A DNA stretch of 64,000 nt from Alistipes timonensis JC136 (GTDB lineage: Bacteria > Bacteroidota > Bacteroidia > Bacteroidales > Rikenellaceae): positions 48,751-112,750 of the forward strand of contig NZ_FNRI01000010.1 of assembly GCF_900107675.1 (NCBI RefSeq), read 5' to 3'. Below, one piece after another: positions 63,558-64,000 of this stretch. Position numbers and translations under genes: made by a program. Numbering within the stretch: position 1 is the stretch's first letter; every line of letters starts with the position of its first letter. The notes below the pieces were generated by a model. It was not told where the DNA came from and did no database searches. It saw only the letters and a list, made by a program, of their open reading frames with translations.

Positions 63558-63589
63558 ATGTAACGATCCGAATTATCGGATCGTTACAT
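63558..63589 (-). terminator. Terminator after the MFS transporter gene
   Basis: ATGTAACGATCCG, six bases, CGGATCGTTACAT is a perfect 13-bp stem, with TTTTTG on the plus side and TTTTC on the minus side. It lies 79 bp past the stop of the transporter gene. Confidence 0.75.
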
Positions 63590-63667
63590 TTTTGTATTCG
63601 CGGACTTCCATCTGTAAGGTATCCTTTCAATCGGCGACTTCGGAGTATCGAATTCTGTCAATGGTTT

Positions 63668-64000
63668 TTATCCTATTTCGGCCGATTTCTTTCGGTTCAA
63701 CAGGGGCAGTATGAACGATATCACGGACGCCGCGATCCAGAAGAACGCGACGGGTCCGAAGTCGTAGTGCCTGGCTCCGTCAGCCGTTACCGATATGTTC
63801 GCATCGATAAGCCATCCTGAGGCCACGTCCTGAATTCCCGCGGCACAGTAGGATGCCATTCCGACGATTCCCAGTGCGGCTCCCGTCGCCTTCCGGGGCA
63901 CGATGTCCACGGCCATCAGCCCTCCGAGGAAGCAGATCAGCACGCCGATGGCTATTCCGAACAGCACCATCGAGAGTACGTTCACCCACATGGCATCACC
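63668..64000 (-). CDS. Organophosphate:phosphate antiporter-like MFS transporter (C-terminal part)
   Basis: The last 110 codons of a major facilitator protein; the rest lies beyond the right edge. MVLFGIAIGVLICFLGGLMA, then DIVPRKATGAALGIVGMASY and CAAGIQDVASGWLIDANISV resemble the C-terminal half of GlpT/UhpT-type sugar-phosphate or glycerol-phosphate antiporters. Two to three membrane helices are visible, ending WIAASVISFILPLLNRKKS. The substrate cannot be told from this part. Confidence 0.75.
   Translation of the reverse strand, partial: GDAMWVNVLSMVLFGIAIGVLICFLGGLMAVDIVPRKATGAALGIVGMASYCAAGIQDVASGWLIDANISVTADGARHYDFGPVAFFWIAASVISFILPLLNRKKSAEIG

Noticed and set aside
63229..63563. Two overlapping frames of 96 and 109 codons after the metK leader
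   Set aside because: They run antisense through the riboswitch and promoter of metK; only a short possible signal-peptide remnant at 63391 was kept, at low confidence.

Overview
The window looks like a chromosomal segment of a gut Bacteroidales bacterium, most likely Alistipes or another member of the Rikenellaceae. The evidence is the fairly GC-rich housekeeping genes, promoters of the Bacteroidetes type (TTG or TTTG, about 19 bp, then TAnnTTTG), a short RpoD-type sigma factor, gldH beside a RicT/PSP1 gene, and families largely confined to this phylum (DUF2723, DUF3575, DUF3868, DUF4249, Mfa1/Mfa2 fimbrillins). The taxonomy is inferred from gene content only. I found no rRNA, tRNA or CRISPR array.

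Layout. Positions 1-11000 hold housekeeping genes: prfB (cut by the left edge), a cytidylate-kinase-like gene, a MATE exporter, cysS, a D-Ala-D-Ala dipeptidase, a DEAD-box helicase, a DUF2723 membrane protein and asnA. From about 11000 to 37400 lies an accessory region. Its first part (11500-22100) has an XRE regulator, a TPR lipoprotein with a DNA-binding-like tail, small secreted proteins, a DUF4249/TonB-receptor pair, a broken S74-domain gene, and a lipoprotein metalloprotease split in frame at a run of nine G. Its second part (22100-37000) is a fimbrial island. A decayed mobilization gene and an intact tyrosine recombinase lie on the left, then an operon (DUF3575, DUF3868, Mfa1, Mfa2, two large accessory or tip subunits, and a protein of tandem helix-turn-helix repeats), and a decayed second recombinase lies on the right. 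From 37400 to the right end the genes are again mostly housekeeping: acyl-CoA synthetase, queG, tadA, aspS, rarA, clpC, a TPR histidine kinase, a second MATE exporter, ricT-gldH, trmB, ung, rpoD, htrA, metK and the end of an organophosphate-type MFS transporter.

The best candidate for a notable system is the fimbrial switch at 24409-24753. Three copies of an 18-bp site lie between the recombinase and the operon: two direct, one inverted. A consensus promoter sits just inside the second copy and currently points away from the fimbrial genes, so the sequence shows an OFF state. Inversion would aim it at the operon, and the first copy offers a second possible ON arrangement. The operon ends with a translationally coupled gene for a repeat-HTH protein of unknown role.

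Other notable points are the poly-G tract that splits the metalloprotease lipoprotein and a second poly-G tract inside the histidine kinase; a SAM-II-type riboswitch with its own consensus promoter upstream of metK; a near-identical dispersed repeat of about 260 bp present twice; and a prfB that lacks the usual programmed frameshift.
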